The notes under the pieces are model-generated. The model was not told the DNA's origin. It searched no databases and saw only the letters and a program-made list of their open reading frames with translations. A stretch of 64,000 bases of DNA from Gallibacterium anatis DSM 16844 = F 149 (lineage in GTDB: Bacteria > Pseudomonadota > Gammaproteobacteria > Enterobacterales > Pasteurellaceae), in assembly GCF_000379785.1 (NCBI RefSeq), contig NZ_KB903668.1, positions 1 to 64,000 of the forward strand, read 5' to 3'. Made by a program: the position numbers and the translations under genes. Shown piece after piece: positions 8,872 to 16,904 of this stretch (positions are counted from its first letter, which is position 1; each line of letters begins with the position of its first letter).

Positions 8872-9900
8872 ATGAAACAATTTATTAAAGCAGTGAAATT
8901 AGATAAACCAAATCAGGTATCTATACAGGAAACACAATTTCCAGTAAAAAAAGCAAATGAAGTTTTAATTAAAGTTGAATCCGTTGGTATTTGTGGTTCT
9001 GATATTGGTGCATATAGAGGAACCAACCCACTTGTAACATACCCTAGAATTTTAGGGCACGAAGTCGTTGGACGCATTATAGAATCAGGCTTAGGAATGC
9101 CGTCCAATATAAAAATTGGAGATCGTGTTATAGTAGATCCCTATATTTATTGTGGGAGCTGCTATCCTTGTTCGATAGGAAGAACAAATTGTTGTACCAA
9201 TCTTAAAGTTATTGGTGTACATATTGACGGTGGTATGCAAGAAATCATAACCCATCCTGCACATCTTATAACTAAAGTACCAAACAATATTCCTCTTAAC
9301 TTATTACCTCTAGCAGAACCTCTTACAATCGCCTTACATGCAATCCATAGGACAAAGGTGAAACAAGGTGAATTCGTCACAATTATAGGAGCAGGTGCGA
9401 TAGGATTGATGGCGGCTTTAGTAAGCAAATTATACGGAGCAACTCCTATATTAATAGATATTCTAGATAAAAGATTAGAATACGCAAAATCTATCGGTGT
9501 TACACACACTATAAATTCTCTAAAAGAAGATCCTCAAGAACAAATTAATAAAATTACCAACTCTCAATTATCTCAAGTAGTCATTGAAGCATCCGGTGCA
9601 AATGAGTCTATTCAAAATACACTAAAATACACTTCTTTTGCTGGGAGAATTGCATTAACAGGTTGGCCTAAAAAAGAAACTTTATTACCTACAAACATTA
9701 TTACATTTAAAGAATTAGATATTTATGGTTCAAGAACAAGCAAGGGGGAATTTGAAGAAGCTCTTAATCTAATTTCATCTGGAAAATTCGATGCTAAAGA
9801 TATTGTCACCAAAACTATTTCATTTGATGAAATTCCTGAATATATAGGAAAATTGTCTAATGAGCCAGACAATTATCTCAAAATAAATGCAGTACTTTAA
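8872..9900 (+). CDS. Zinc-dependent medium-chain dehydrogenase (sugar acid/polyol type)
   Basis: NAD(P)-dependent MDR dehydrogenase of 342 residues. The catalytic zinc site is seen in GICGSD and GHEVVG, the structural zinc site in CGSCYPCSIGRTNCC, and the Rossmann dinucleotide motif in GAGAIGLMAA. I chose the ATG at 8872 with AAGGTG six bases upstream; a GTG three codons earlier is possible. It is the ortholog by context of H. influenzae HI0053. L-gulonate or L-idonate 5-dehydrogenase is the likeliest activity, because the neighbours handle fructuronate and mannonate, but the substrate is inference. It leads the TRAP operon and uses many ATA, AGA and CTA codons, as do the next three genes. 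Confidence 0.8.
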   Translation: MKQFIKAVKLDKPNQVSIQETQFPVKKANEVLIKVESVGICGSDIGAYRGTNPLVTYPRILGHEVVGRIIESGLGMPSNIKIGDRVIVDPYIYCGSCYPCSIGRTNCCTNLKVIGVHIDGGMQEIITHPAHLITKVPNNIPLNLLPLAEPLTIALHAIHRTKVKQGEFVTIIGAGAIGLMAALVSKLYGATPILIDILDKRLEYAKSIGVTHTINSLKEDPQEQINKITNSQLSQVVIEASGANESIQNTLKYTSFAGRIALTGWPKKETLLPTNIITFKELDIYGSRTSKGEFEEALNLISSGKFDAKDIVTKTISFDEIPEYIGKLSNEPDNYLKINAVL

Positions 9901-9927
9901 TTAACAACTTAACTCAAGGAGTTCAAT

Positions 9928-10911
9928 ATGAAATTAAATAAACTTGCTAAACTATTATTAATCCCAACAATGTTAATAAGTAGTTCTGTATGGGCAAAGA
10001 CTATCATTAAATTAGGACACTATAATTCTGATACCCATCCTTCAAACATTATATTAAAAGACTATTTTAAAAAAATAGTCGAAGAAAAGACTAATGGAAA
10101 ATATGAAATTCGAATTTATCCTAATAATCAACTAGGAGGAGAAGATCAAATTGTTAATGGATTAAGAAATGGAACTATAGAAATGGGGATAACAGGGTTA
10201 CTTCTTCAAAATGTTGATCCAATTTTTGGCGTATGGGAATGGCCATATCTATTTAAAGATAATCTAGAAGCTAAAAAAGTTCTGGAATCTCCTGTTGCTA
10301 CAGAAATAGGGAATAAAATGGAAAACTATGGCATTAAATTACTAGCGTACGGAATGAATGGTTTCAGAGTAATTTCTTCAAACAAAAATGTAGAAAAGTT
10401 TAGTGACTTTAAAGGATTAAGATTAAGAGTGCCTCTAAATTCTTTATTTGTAGATTGGGCTAATGCTATGGGAATGAATCCTCAAAGTATGCCTCTAAGT
10501 GAAGTATTTACTGCTTTAGAACAAAAAGTCATAGATGGTCAAGAAAACCCATACATGCTTATTAAAGATTCTGGTTTATATGAAGTTCAAAAATATATAA
10601 TCCAAACGAATCATATCTTTTCTCCTGGGCTATTACAAATTAGTCTAAAAACTTGGAATAAAATGCCAAAAGAAGATCAAGAAGTATTCTTAGAGGCTGC
10701 TAAAGTATATCAAGAAAAAGAATGGGAATTAGCAATGAAGACTGAACAAGAAGTTAAAGATTTTCTAGCTAATAGTGGTACATCCATAGTTATACCAAAT
10801 GAGCAGCTACGACAAGATATGATTAATTCTTCTCAAACCTTATATGAAAAATTCTATAAGAAATACGACTGGTCTAAAGATGTGATTCAACGTATAAATG
10901 AATCCAAATAA
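9928..10911 (+). CDS. TRAP transporter solute-binding protein, DctP family
   Basis: Periplasmic binding protein of 327 residues for a carboxylate or sugar acid. A Sec signal peptide spans about residues 1-23 (KLAKLLLIPTMLISSSVWA, cut before KT). The DctP signatures are the conserved substrate-arginine region FKGLRLRVP and the DGQENP loop. A good AAGGAG site precedes the ATG. It works with the two membrane proteins downstream. By context with uxuA and the dehydrogenase the ligand should be a hexuronate, L-gulonate or a similar aldonate. A strong hairpin separates it from the membrane genes. Confidence 0.88.
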   Translation: MKLNKLAKLLLIPTMLISSSVWAKTIIKLGHYNSDTHPSNIILKDYFKKIVEEKTNGKYEIRIYPNNQLGGEDQIVNGLRNGTIEMGITGLLLQNVDPIFGVWEWPYLFKDNLEAKKVLESPVATEIGNKMENYGIKLLAYGMNGFRVISSNKNVEKFSDFKGLRLRVPLNSLFVDWANAMGMNPQSMPLSEVFTALEQKVIDGQENPYMLIKDSGLYEVQKYIIQTNHIFSPGLLQISLKTWNKMPKEDQEVFLEAAKVYQEKEWELAMKTEQEVKDFLANSGTSIVIPNEQLRQDMINSSQTLYEKFYKKYDWSKDVIQRINESK

Positions 10912-10916
10912 ACAAT

Positions 10917-10946
10917 TTCCGCTATTAATAAAAATTAATAGCGGAA
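10917..10946 (+). terminator. Intercistronic hairpin between TRAP binding-protein and membrane genes
   Basis: A perfect 13-bp stem (TTCCGCTATTAAT, 10917-10929, with its complement at 10934-10946) encloses an AAAA loop and is followed by only three T. It is more likely an mRNA-stabilising or partially terminating element than a full terminator, giving more binding protein than permease. Confidence 0.7.
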
Positions 10947-10962
10947 TTTCTTAGGAGATAAT

Positions 10963-11433
10963 ATGAAATTATCAAAAATACTGGATAAAACTTTAAAATA
11001 TTTATCCATACTAGCATTAGTTACTATGATATCTCTAGTATTTTTTAATGCAGTATTACGTTACTTTTTTGATTCTGGAATTGCTTGGTCAGAAGAGTTT
11101 GCTAGAATTTGCTTTGTATATATGATTTTTCTAGGAATTATTCTTGTTGCTAAAGAAAAGAAGCATTTAACAGTAGACATCATTATTTCTTATCTACCAT
11201 CTAGATATAAAATACTATTCAATATAATTGCTGACATCTTGATATTAATATCAACATCATTTATTGCTCTTGGTGCTTACCAATTAATGATATTAACTTA
11301 TACTCAAAAAATGCCAGCTACTGGTATATCTTCTTCTTTTTTATATGTAATAGCTTTATTATCAGCCATTATGTATTTCACATTAATTATAATTGATTTA
11401 TTTAAATCAGTATTTAAAAACAGGAGTCTATAA
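10963..11433 (+). CDS. TRAP transporter small membrane subunit, DctQ family
   Basis: Small integral membrane subunit of 156 residues with four predicted helices (about residues 12-32, 45-65, 85-107 and 126-147). The pattern RYFFDSGIAWSEEFARICFVY after the first helix is characteristic of DctQ/YiaM proteins. An AGGAGA site precedes the ATG. The stop codon overlaps the start of the large subunit by one base, so translation is coupled. It forms the sodium-driven permease with the next gene and receives substrate from the DctP protein upstream. Confidence 0.9.
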   Translation: MKLSKILDKTLKYLSILALVTMISLVFFNAVLRYFFDSGIAWSEEFARICFVYMIFLGIILVAKEKKHLTVDIIISYLPSRYKILFNIIADILILISTSFIALGAYQLMILTYTQKMPATGISSSFLYVIALLSAIMYFTLIIIDLFKSVFKNRSL

Positions 11434-12704
11434 TGTTAATATTGTTTCTAGTTAGCTTATTTACACTCCTCTTTCTAGGAGTTCCTGTTGCCTTATCAAT
11501 GTTATTAAGTGCCAGCATAATGTTAATTAAGATGGATATGTTTGACACTCAATTAATTACAGAAAATTTCGTTATGGGAACAAATAATTTCCCACTAATG
11601 GCTATTCCTTTCTTTATGCTTACTGGGGAAATTATGAAATATGGGGGAATTTCTGAAAGAATTATTAACTTTGCCATGAGTATGGTAGGTCATATTAAAG
11701 GGGGTTTAGGATATGTTGTTATTATATCTGGATTAATTTTCGCTGGATTATCTGGTTCAGCTGTAGCAGATACTGCCGCTCTCGGAGCTATACTTATTCC
11801 AATGATGGCAGCCAGAAAATATGATATATCAAGATCAACAGGTTTAATTTGCGCTGCAGGAATTATTTCTGTTGTAATTCCTCCTAGTATTCCAATGATT
11901 ATTTATGGTATCACTGCTGGAACATCAATTACAAAATTGTTTATGGGTGGCGCTGTTCCTGGTTTATTAATGGTATTAGGTCTTTGGTTTACTTGGAAAA
12001 TCCTTTATCGACACGAAGAGTCCAATCTACAAGAAAAACAAAACTCAAAACAACGATGGGACGCATTTAAAAAAGCTTTCCTTCCATTATTACTTCCTGT
12101 CATTATTATAGTAGGTCTACGAGGAGGCGTTTTTACTCCAACAGAAGCAGGTGTTGTAGCTGCGATATATGCAGCCATTATTAGTATTATTTATAAAGAA
12201 TTAAACTTACAAAAAATACAAGATATTTTCCTTAATACTATAAAAACCACCTCTATGGTAATGTTCGTTGCTGCCGCAGCCATGATATCCGCATTTGCTA
12301 TTACAGTTGCACAAATTCCAATGGAATTAGTAGAATTTTTACAAGGTATAACAACTAGCCCTACAATTTTAATGCTTATATTAATGATATTCCTACTATT
12401 AGTAGGATGCGTTATGGATCTTATTCCTGCTGTACTTATTTTTGTACCTGTAATTTTACCTTTATTACGGGCATATCATATAGATCCTGCCTATTTTGGT
12501 ATTATGATGGTTATAAATTTATCTATTGGCCTAATTACACCTCCAGTTGGCACTGTATTATATGTAGGTTCTGGAATAGCAAATTTAGGTATAGGATCTA
12601 TTTCTAAAGGAATTTTACCATTTCTTGGAGTTTATATATTGATCTTACTATTAATGGTATTTTTCCCTGATATTGTAATTATCCCTATGAATTGGTTATC
12701 TTAA
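11433..12704 (+). CDS. TRAP transporter large membrane subunit, DctM family
   Basis: Transport subunit of 423 residues and about 12 membrane helices. Family blocks are NFPLMAIPFFMLTGEIM, GLIFAGLSGSAVADTAALG, IPPSIPMIIYG, GVFTPTEAGVVAAIYA and, near the C-terminus, NLSIGLITPPVGTVLYVGSG. Length is normal for DctM. It mediates sodium-coupled uptake of the solute captured by the DctP protein. Codon use is AT-rich like the rest of the operon. Ligand unknown from sequence alone; a hexuronate, L-gulonate or related acid is suggested by the neighbours. Confidence 0.92.
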   Translation: MLILFLVSLFTLLFLGVPVALSMLLSASIMLIKMDMFDTQLITENFVMGTNNFPLMAIPFFMLTGEIMKYGGISERIINFAMSMVGHIKGGLGYVVIISGLIFAGLSGSAVADTAALGAILIPMMAARKYDISRSTGLICAAGIISVVIPPSIPMIIYGITAGTSITKLFMGGAVPGLLMVLGLWFTWKILYRHEESNLQEKQNSKQRWDAFKKAFLPLLLPVIIIVGLRGGVFTPTEAGVVAAIYAAIISIIYKELNLQKIQDIFLNTIKTTSMVMFVAAAAMISAFAITVAQIPMELVEFLQGITTSPTILMLILMIFLLLVGCVMDLIPAVLIFVPVILPLLRAYHIDPAYFGIMMVINLSIGLITPPVGTVLYVGSGIANLGIGSISKGILPFLGVYILILLLMVFFPDIVIIPMNWLS

Positions 12705-12717
12705 TTAGGAGTATAAA

Positions 12718-13563
12718 ATGAATATATCCAAAAACCATAATTTCAAAGACAAAGTCATTGTCATTTCCGGAGCCGGCGGTGTGCTTTGCGCCTTTTTGGC
12801 AAAAGAATTAGCAAAAACCCAAGCGAAAATTGCATTGCTTGATATCAATTTAGACGCGGCAAATAAAGTAGCTGATGAAATCACCCAACAAGGTGGAATC
12901 GCAAAAGCTTATAAAACCAATGTGCTTGATTTAGAAAGTATTCAACAAACGCGTAATATTATTGCAGAAGATTTCGGCACTTGTGACATTTTAATTAATG
13001 GCGCTGGCGGTAATAATCCTAAAGCAACAACCGATAACGAATTTCATCAACCGGATTTACCGGAACATACTAAAACTTTCTTTGATTTAGACAAATCCGG
13101 TATTGAATTTGTATTTAATCTCAACTACTTAGGAACGCTTTTGCCAACGCAAGTATTTGCTAAAGATATGATAGGAAAACAAGGGGCAAATATCGTCAAC
13201 ATCTCCAGTATGAATGCGTTCACGCCTTTAACCAAAATCCCAGCATATTCTGGCGCAAAAGCAGCGATTAGTAATTTTACGCAATGGCTTGCAGTTTACT
13301 TTTCTAAAGTAGGTATTCGCTGCAATGCGATTGCGCCTGGATTTTTAGTCAGCAACCAAAACCGAGCATTATTATTTGGTGAAAATGGTCAGCCTACTGC
13401 AAGAGCAAATAAAATTTTGACCAATACGCCAATGGGAAGATTTGGTGAACCACAAGAGTTATTAGGTGCATTGCTATTTTTAATTGACACTGAATATTCT
13501 AGCTTTATCAACGGTGTGATTGTACCGATCGATGGCGGATTCTCCGCTTACAGTGGGGTGTAA
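12718..13563 (+). CDS. SDR-family D-mannonate oxidoreductase (fructuronate reductase)
   Basis: Short-chain dehydrogenase of 281 residues that probably interconverts D-fructuronate and D-mannonate, feeding uxuA. Seen in the sequence: a nucleotide-binding glycine motif (ISGAGGVLC, residues about 17-25), NGAGGN, the catalytic serine in NISSMNAF and the YSGAK Tyr-Lys pair. The C-terminal VPIDGGFSAYSGV is typical. H. influenzae HI0048 is the expected counterpart; it replaces the unrelated UxuB of E. coli. Its base composition returns to the window's norm after the AT-rich TRAP genes. The uxaC remnant starts one base after its stop. Confidence 0.82.
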   Translation: MNISKNHNFKDKVIVISGAGGVLCAFLAKELAKTQAKIALLDINLDAANKVADEITQQGGIAKAYKTNVLDLESIQQTRNIIAEDFGTCDILINGAGGNNPKATTDNEFHQPDLPEHTKTFFDLDKSGIEFVFNLNYLGTLLPTQVFAKDMIGKQGANIVNISSMNAFTPLTKIPAYSGAKAAISNFTQWLAVYFSKVGIRCNAIAPGFLVSNQNRALLFGENGQPTARANKILTNTPMGRFGEPQELLGALLFLIDTEYSSFINGVIVPIDGGFSAYSGV

Positions 13564-13564
13564 A

Positions 13565-13688
13565 ATGAAAGCATTTATGGATGAAGATTTTTTGTTGTCA
13601 ATTAAAGAAAGCACCAAATGATATGGAGCTATTAGGACAAATGGTACAAAACATCTGTTTTAATAACGCAAAAAATTATTTTAAATAA
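13565..13688 (+). pseudogene. uxaC: uxaC (glucuronate isomerase) deletion remnant
   Basis: Only the two ends of uxaC remain. Bases 13565-13621 encode MKAFMDEDFLLS followed by six unrelated residues and a stop; the first part matches the UxaC N-terminus (E. coli MTPFMTEDFLL). Bases 13626-13688, in another frame, encode ELLGQMVQNICFNNAKNYFK and a stop, matching the UxaC C-terminus (E. coli LLGEMVKNICFNNARDYF). About 1.3 kb of the roughly 1.4-kb gene is missing, so no isomerase can be made from this locus. The deletion is internal and leaves the operon terminator intact. Confidence 0.88.
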
Positions 13689-13697
13689 GGAGAAAAT

Positions 13698-13746
13698 AAT
13701 TAATCTGACAGTTTCATCAAACAATGAATCTGTCAGATTAATTTTA
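13698..13746 (+). terminator. Terminator of the dehydrogenase/TRAP operon
   Basis: An 11-bp stem (TAATCTGACAG at 13701-13711 with CTGTCAGATTA at 13730-13740), extendable by three A-T pairs, is followed by ATTTTAAT. It lies between the uxaC remnant and the converging DeoR gene. Confidence 0.75.
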
Positions 13747-13784
13747 ATCATAAATTCTCTTCTCTGAAGGAATATGGCTTAATC

Positions 13785-14540
13785 TCACACCAACGCCAAT
13801 TTAAAGTTTTCTTTTGATAAAAATGGGCGTGCAGAGCTAATCAAATTATCGTCTGTGACAATATCCGTAAATTCCGATAATTTTGCCACCCCGAATAAAG
13901 AGTATTTACCGTATTTACTGCTGTCTGCAACCAATACTCGGCGTTTAGCGTGCTGTAATAAAGCACTTTTTAGCTCGGCTTTCTCTTCTGTCGGCGCGGT
14001 TACCCCCCGTTCCAAGCTCCACGAATTACAACTGATAAACGCTAAATCAGGATAAAGATTATTCAATAACGAAAGGCTGTGATTACCAATACAAGATTGG
14101 CTGGAACTGTCGATATAGCCGCCAGTGATCATTAATTCAATCTGTTTATATTCAGATAAGAAAAGTGCAATGTGAAGATCTGTAGTGATCACCCTTAATG
14201 GTAAATGTGCAATTTTTTTTGCGATACTCAACGTTGTGGTGCCGGCATCCAGCACAATAGAATCTCCAGCACTGATAAAGGAAGAAACATATTCTGCAAT
14301 CCGATCCTTTTCCACCATAAATTTCAGTTGCTTTTCATTAGTAGTAGGTTGAAACGGGATAAACTGGTTTAAACTCACACCGCCGTGAGTTCGGATAATC
14401 GTTCCCTGTTGATTAAGTTTAATCAAATCGCGGCGAATTGTTGCAGGAGAAGCATTTGTTGCTTTCACTAGCTGATCAACAGTTGCCAAATTATGATTTT
14501 TTAAAAATAACAGGATTTGATCTAAACGGTCTGCAGACAT
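13785..14540 (-). CDS. DeoR-family transcriptional regulator (YgbI-like) of the sugar-acid operon
   Basis: Repressor of 251 residues with an N-terminal DeoR helix-turn-helix (MSADRLDQILLFLKNHNLAT, then ATIRRDLIKLNQQGTIIRTHGG) and a C-terminal sugar-phosphate sensor domain (DAGTTTLSIAKKIAHL, VLVADSSKYGK). I chose the ATG at 14540 because GAGG lies seven bases upstream and the DeoR fold begins there; the frame is open for 13 more codons. It follows dtnK but a terminator-like hairpin separates them. Likely targets are the TGATTAAAT palindromes upstream of pdxA2; the effector should be a four-carbon acid phosphate or a pathway intermediate. Confidence 0.82.
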   Translation of the reverse strand: MSADRLDQILLFLKNHNLATVDQLVKATNASPATIRRDLIKLNQQGTIIRTHGGVSLNQFIPFQPTTNEKQLKFMVEKDRIAEYVSSFISAGDSIVLDAGTTTLSIAKKIAHLPLRVITTDLHIALFLSEYKQIELMITGGYIDSSSQSCIGNHSLSLLNNLYPDLAFISCNSWSLERGVTAPTEEKAELKSALLQHAKRRVLVADSSKYGKYSLFGVAKLSEFTDIVTDDNLISSARPFLSKENFKLALV

Positions 14541-14556
14541 ATTCGCCTCTAACTGT

Positions 14557-14587
14557 AAGAAAACACGCATTGAAGACAATGCGTGTT
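14557..14587 (-). terminator. Terminator/attenuator hairpin between dtnK and the DeoR gene
   Basis: An 11-bp perfect stem (AACACGCATTG, 14562-14572, with CAATGCGTGTT, 14577-14587) has a 4-base loop. Read on the minus strand it is followed by TTCTTA, completing a T-rich tail. It should limit readthrough from the catabolic operon into the regulator gene. Confidence 0.65.
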
Positions 14588-14658
14588 AAAACGTTTAAGA
14601 ATGTATTAATTATTCACTAAATTTTTGTTTTTCTCAAATAGTCGGCAATACATTGATG

Positions 14659-15888
14659 TTAATTCAATTTCATAATATCACTTAATAAGTGATTATTTCC
14701 AAAGCCTCCTGATTTTGTCATTACAGTTAAATTTTCATATTGACCATTTTGAATCTGGCAGACCGGTACTCCCGGAACGATCGAATAAAGCAATTTCATC
14801 TCTGTGACATTCATTTGCTCCAAGAGTGTCGCAGCCCCATCACCACCAAATAAAATTAAATGATCAAAATGTTTATGATTTAAACAATATAAGCTTAATT
14901 CAGCCAAATCCTTTGCAAGTGTTCTAGCAATCATATTTATATCGTTTTCTGCACTAACAACTTTTGTTGGATTAGCTCTAATGATGACATCAGCTTCACT
15001 AGAGGTAATTAATGCATTTAATTGTTCTCTTAATGCTTTTGCCGAGATTTTATGATTGAGTAATTGTGACGGAGATGGGTTAAAAACTATTGAATCACCG
15101 CCATTGTGTGCAATATATTCATCAACTTGATTTTGGCTAGTTTCGTGGATAGACGTTACCAAGATTAGGCTTCTTCCATGAGTTAAAGCTCTCTTATTAT
15201 TTGAAGAGGGTAATGTCTGAAGTTTTAATTTATTAGCCAACCCGGCTGATCCGACAGGAATCACTGATTTACCTAAACGTTCAATAACACGAGCAATTAT
15301 TTCTAAATCATTTTCTGTTTTTGCGTCAACAACTATTTGCTCTAAAGTGGAAGATTGCACTTTTTGCAATAATTCTTGTTCTGTACTGAATGAAACTTGC
15401 TCTGCATTCGGTAAAAGATCCGTCATAATTGAAGAGGTTACCGGGCAAATAACATCTTTTCCAGATGGAGTATCTGTAACTGGAATCCCATTAACATACA
15501 ATATGCCTTTTTCTATTGTCCTTCCCATTTCCGGATACGCTGAACAAATGATTGCTTTTGCATTTGGGTAGCGTGTTTTCCACGCTTTTAATGCACCATC
15601 TATCTGATATTGAACAGATCCCCTCATAGTTGAATCTATTTTCAAATATAATTGAGAAATACCACTCGCAGCCTGAATAGCTGAAAAAGTGATCTCTGCT
15701 GCATTTTCTCGTGACGCTCTTGTATCGGTAGAAACTGTAAATACATCAGCTTGCGAAAAATCTGTTTTATTTAACAACCTACTATTTGTTTTTAAAATAG
15801 TCGAATAGCCCTTTTCTGCAAACATTACACCTGTATCATTGGCTCCGGTAAGATCATCAGCAACAACTAATAAACAATTTTGACTCAT
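14659..15888 (-). CDS. dtnK: Four-carbon acid sugar kinase (D-threonate/D-erythronate kinase type)
   Basis: Cytoplasmic kinase of 409 residues of the DUF1537 (SBD/NBD) family, which phosphorylates D-threonate or D-erythronate at O4. Visible motifs are VVADDLTGANDTGVMFAEKG at the N-terminus (substrate domain), YLKIDSTMRG, and the nucleotide-binding LILFGGDGAATLLEQM near residue 355. It lies in one operon with a PdxA2-type dehydrogenase and a permease, the set established for D-threonate use in Salmonella and relatives. Whether the substrate is threonate or erythronate cannot be decided here. The ATG lies one base after the kdgT stop, so translation is coupled. Confidence 0.8.
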   Translation of the reverse strand: MSQNCLLVVADDLTGANDTGVMFAEKGYSTILKTNSRLLNKTDFSQADVFTVSTDTRASRENAAEITFSAIQAASGISQLYLKIDSTMRGSVQYQIDGALKAWKTRYPNAKAIICSAYPEMGRTIEKGILYVNGIPVTDTPSGKDVICPVTSSIMTDLLPNAEQVSFSTEQELLQKVQSSTLEQIVVDAKTENDLEIIARVIERLGKSVIPVGSAGLANKLKLQTLPSSNNKRALTHGRSLILVTSIHETSQNQVDEYIAHNGGDSIVFNPSPSQLLNHKISAKALREQLNALITSSEADVIIRANPTKVVSAENDINMIARTLAKDLAELSLYCLNHKHFDHLILFGGDGAATLLEQMNVTEMKLLYSIVPGVPVCQIQNGQYENLTVMTKSGGFGNNHLLSDIMKLN

Positions 15889-15889
15889 T

Positions 15890-16885
15890 TTAATTTTCTC
15901 CTTTTACTTCACTCACTAAACCACCCTGTTTTTTCAACACCCAGGCTGCAAGTAAAGGAGCTACAACGGCTGATACCAAGACTGCTGCTGCAATTTGAGC
16001 CGTTGCAGTTTGTACAAACGGGGCAAAAGTCGGATCAGCTTGAGCAACAATTTCCGGCGTAATAATAGCATTGCCCGCTGTTGTTCCTGCAGCAAAGCCT
16101 ATACCAGATAAATTTCCTCTTCTTAGGATGGATTTATACCCGATGAATACGAGAAAGCCTGTGAATACGGATGATATAACACCTAAAACAATCCCTGTCG
16201 CACCACCGGTAACAATCGCGTGCAAATTAATGCCTGTACCTAATGCAAAAGCAAAGAATGGAATAACAATTGCCCCGGTCGGTCTCATAAGATCTGTCCA
16301 TTTAGGATCTAAATTCCCTACTACCATACCAACAATTAAAGGAATTACAGCAGCTAACATTAATGACAATGGAATATCTGCCAAGCCTGATGCCCCTAAA
16401 AACAGTAATACAAAAAATGGTCCATCATTCACTGCTGAAGCAATATAGGCGCCTCTATCACGATAATCACCATATTTACCTGTAAACGCCAACCAAATAC
16501 CACCATTAGAATTAGCCACTACTGTTAACATAGCGAGTAATGAAATCCCTAATACACCATCATTACCGACAAAAAAGCCAAACGCAGTTACTAATGCTGC
16601 TGGCAAAATGGTTTTAAAGAAAAGAATTACACCTGTATGAGCAAGCACTGGGCCAGAACTTTTTAAAGTAATTTGCATCCCTGTAGAAAAAATTAATAAT
16701 GCGATCAACGGTCCTGCAGAAGATTTAAATAATGCCGTTGTGAACGAGCCTAACCCTAGAAATTCAGGGAAAAAAGTACCGATAACAGAGCCTAAGATTA
16801 AAGGAATAACCATAGCTCCACCTGGTATTTTATTCATTCCATCATACAGAGGAATAATAGATTTGGTAGCTTGTTGTGTAGACAT
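15890..16885 (-). CDS. kdgT: KdgT-family permease, probably for D-threonate or a related acid
   Basis: Membrane transporter of 331 residues and about ten helices in the 2-keto-3-deoxygluconate permease family. Characteristic segments are KIPGGAMVIPLILGSVIGTFFPEF near the N-terminus, ALLIFSTGMQI and GFAAGTTAGNAIITPEIVAQADP in the C-terminal half. In E. coli KdgT imports 2-keto-3-deoxygluconate. Here it sits between pdxA2 and dtnK, where homologs are thought to import D-threonate or erythronate. Because uxuA in the same window produces 2-keto-3-deoxygluconate, the older function is not excluded. Confidence 0.85.
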   Translation of the reverse strand: MSTQQATKSIIPLYDGMNKIPGGAMVIPLILGSVIGTFFPEFLGLGSFTTALFKSSAGPLIALLIFSTGMQITLKSSGPVLAHTGVILFFKTILPAALVTAFGFFVGNDGVLGISLLAMLTVVANSNGGIWLAFTGKYGDYRDRGAYIASAVNDGPFFVLLFLGASGLADIPLSLMLAAVIPLIVGMVVGNLDPKWTDLMRPTGAIVIPFFAFALGTGINLHAIVTGGATGIVLGVISSVFTGFLVFIGYKSILRRGNLSGIGFAAGTTAGNAIITPEIVAQADPTFAPFVQTATAQIAAAVLVSAVVAPLLAAWVLKKQGGLVSEVKGEN

Positions 16886-16904
16886 AATTCGCTCCTAATT
16901 AAAC

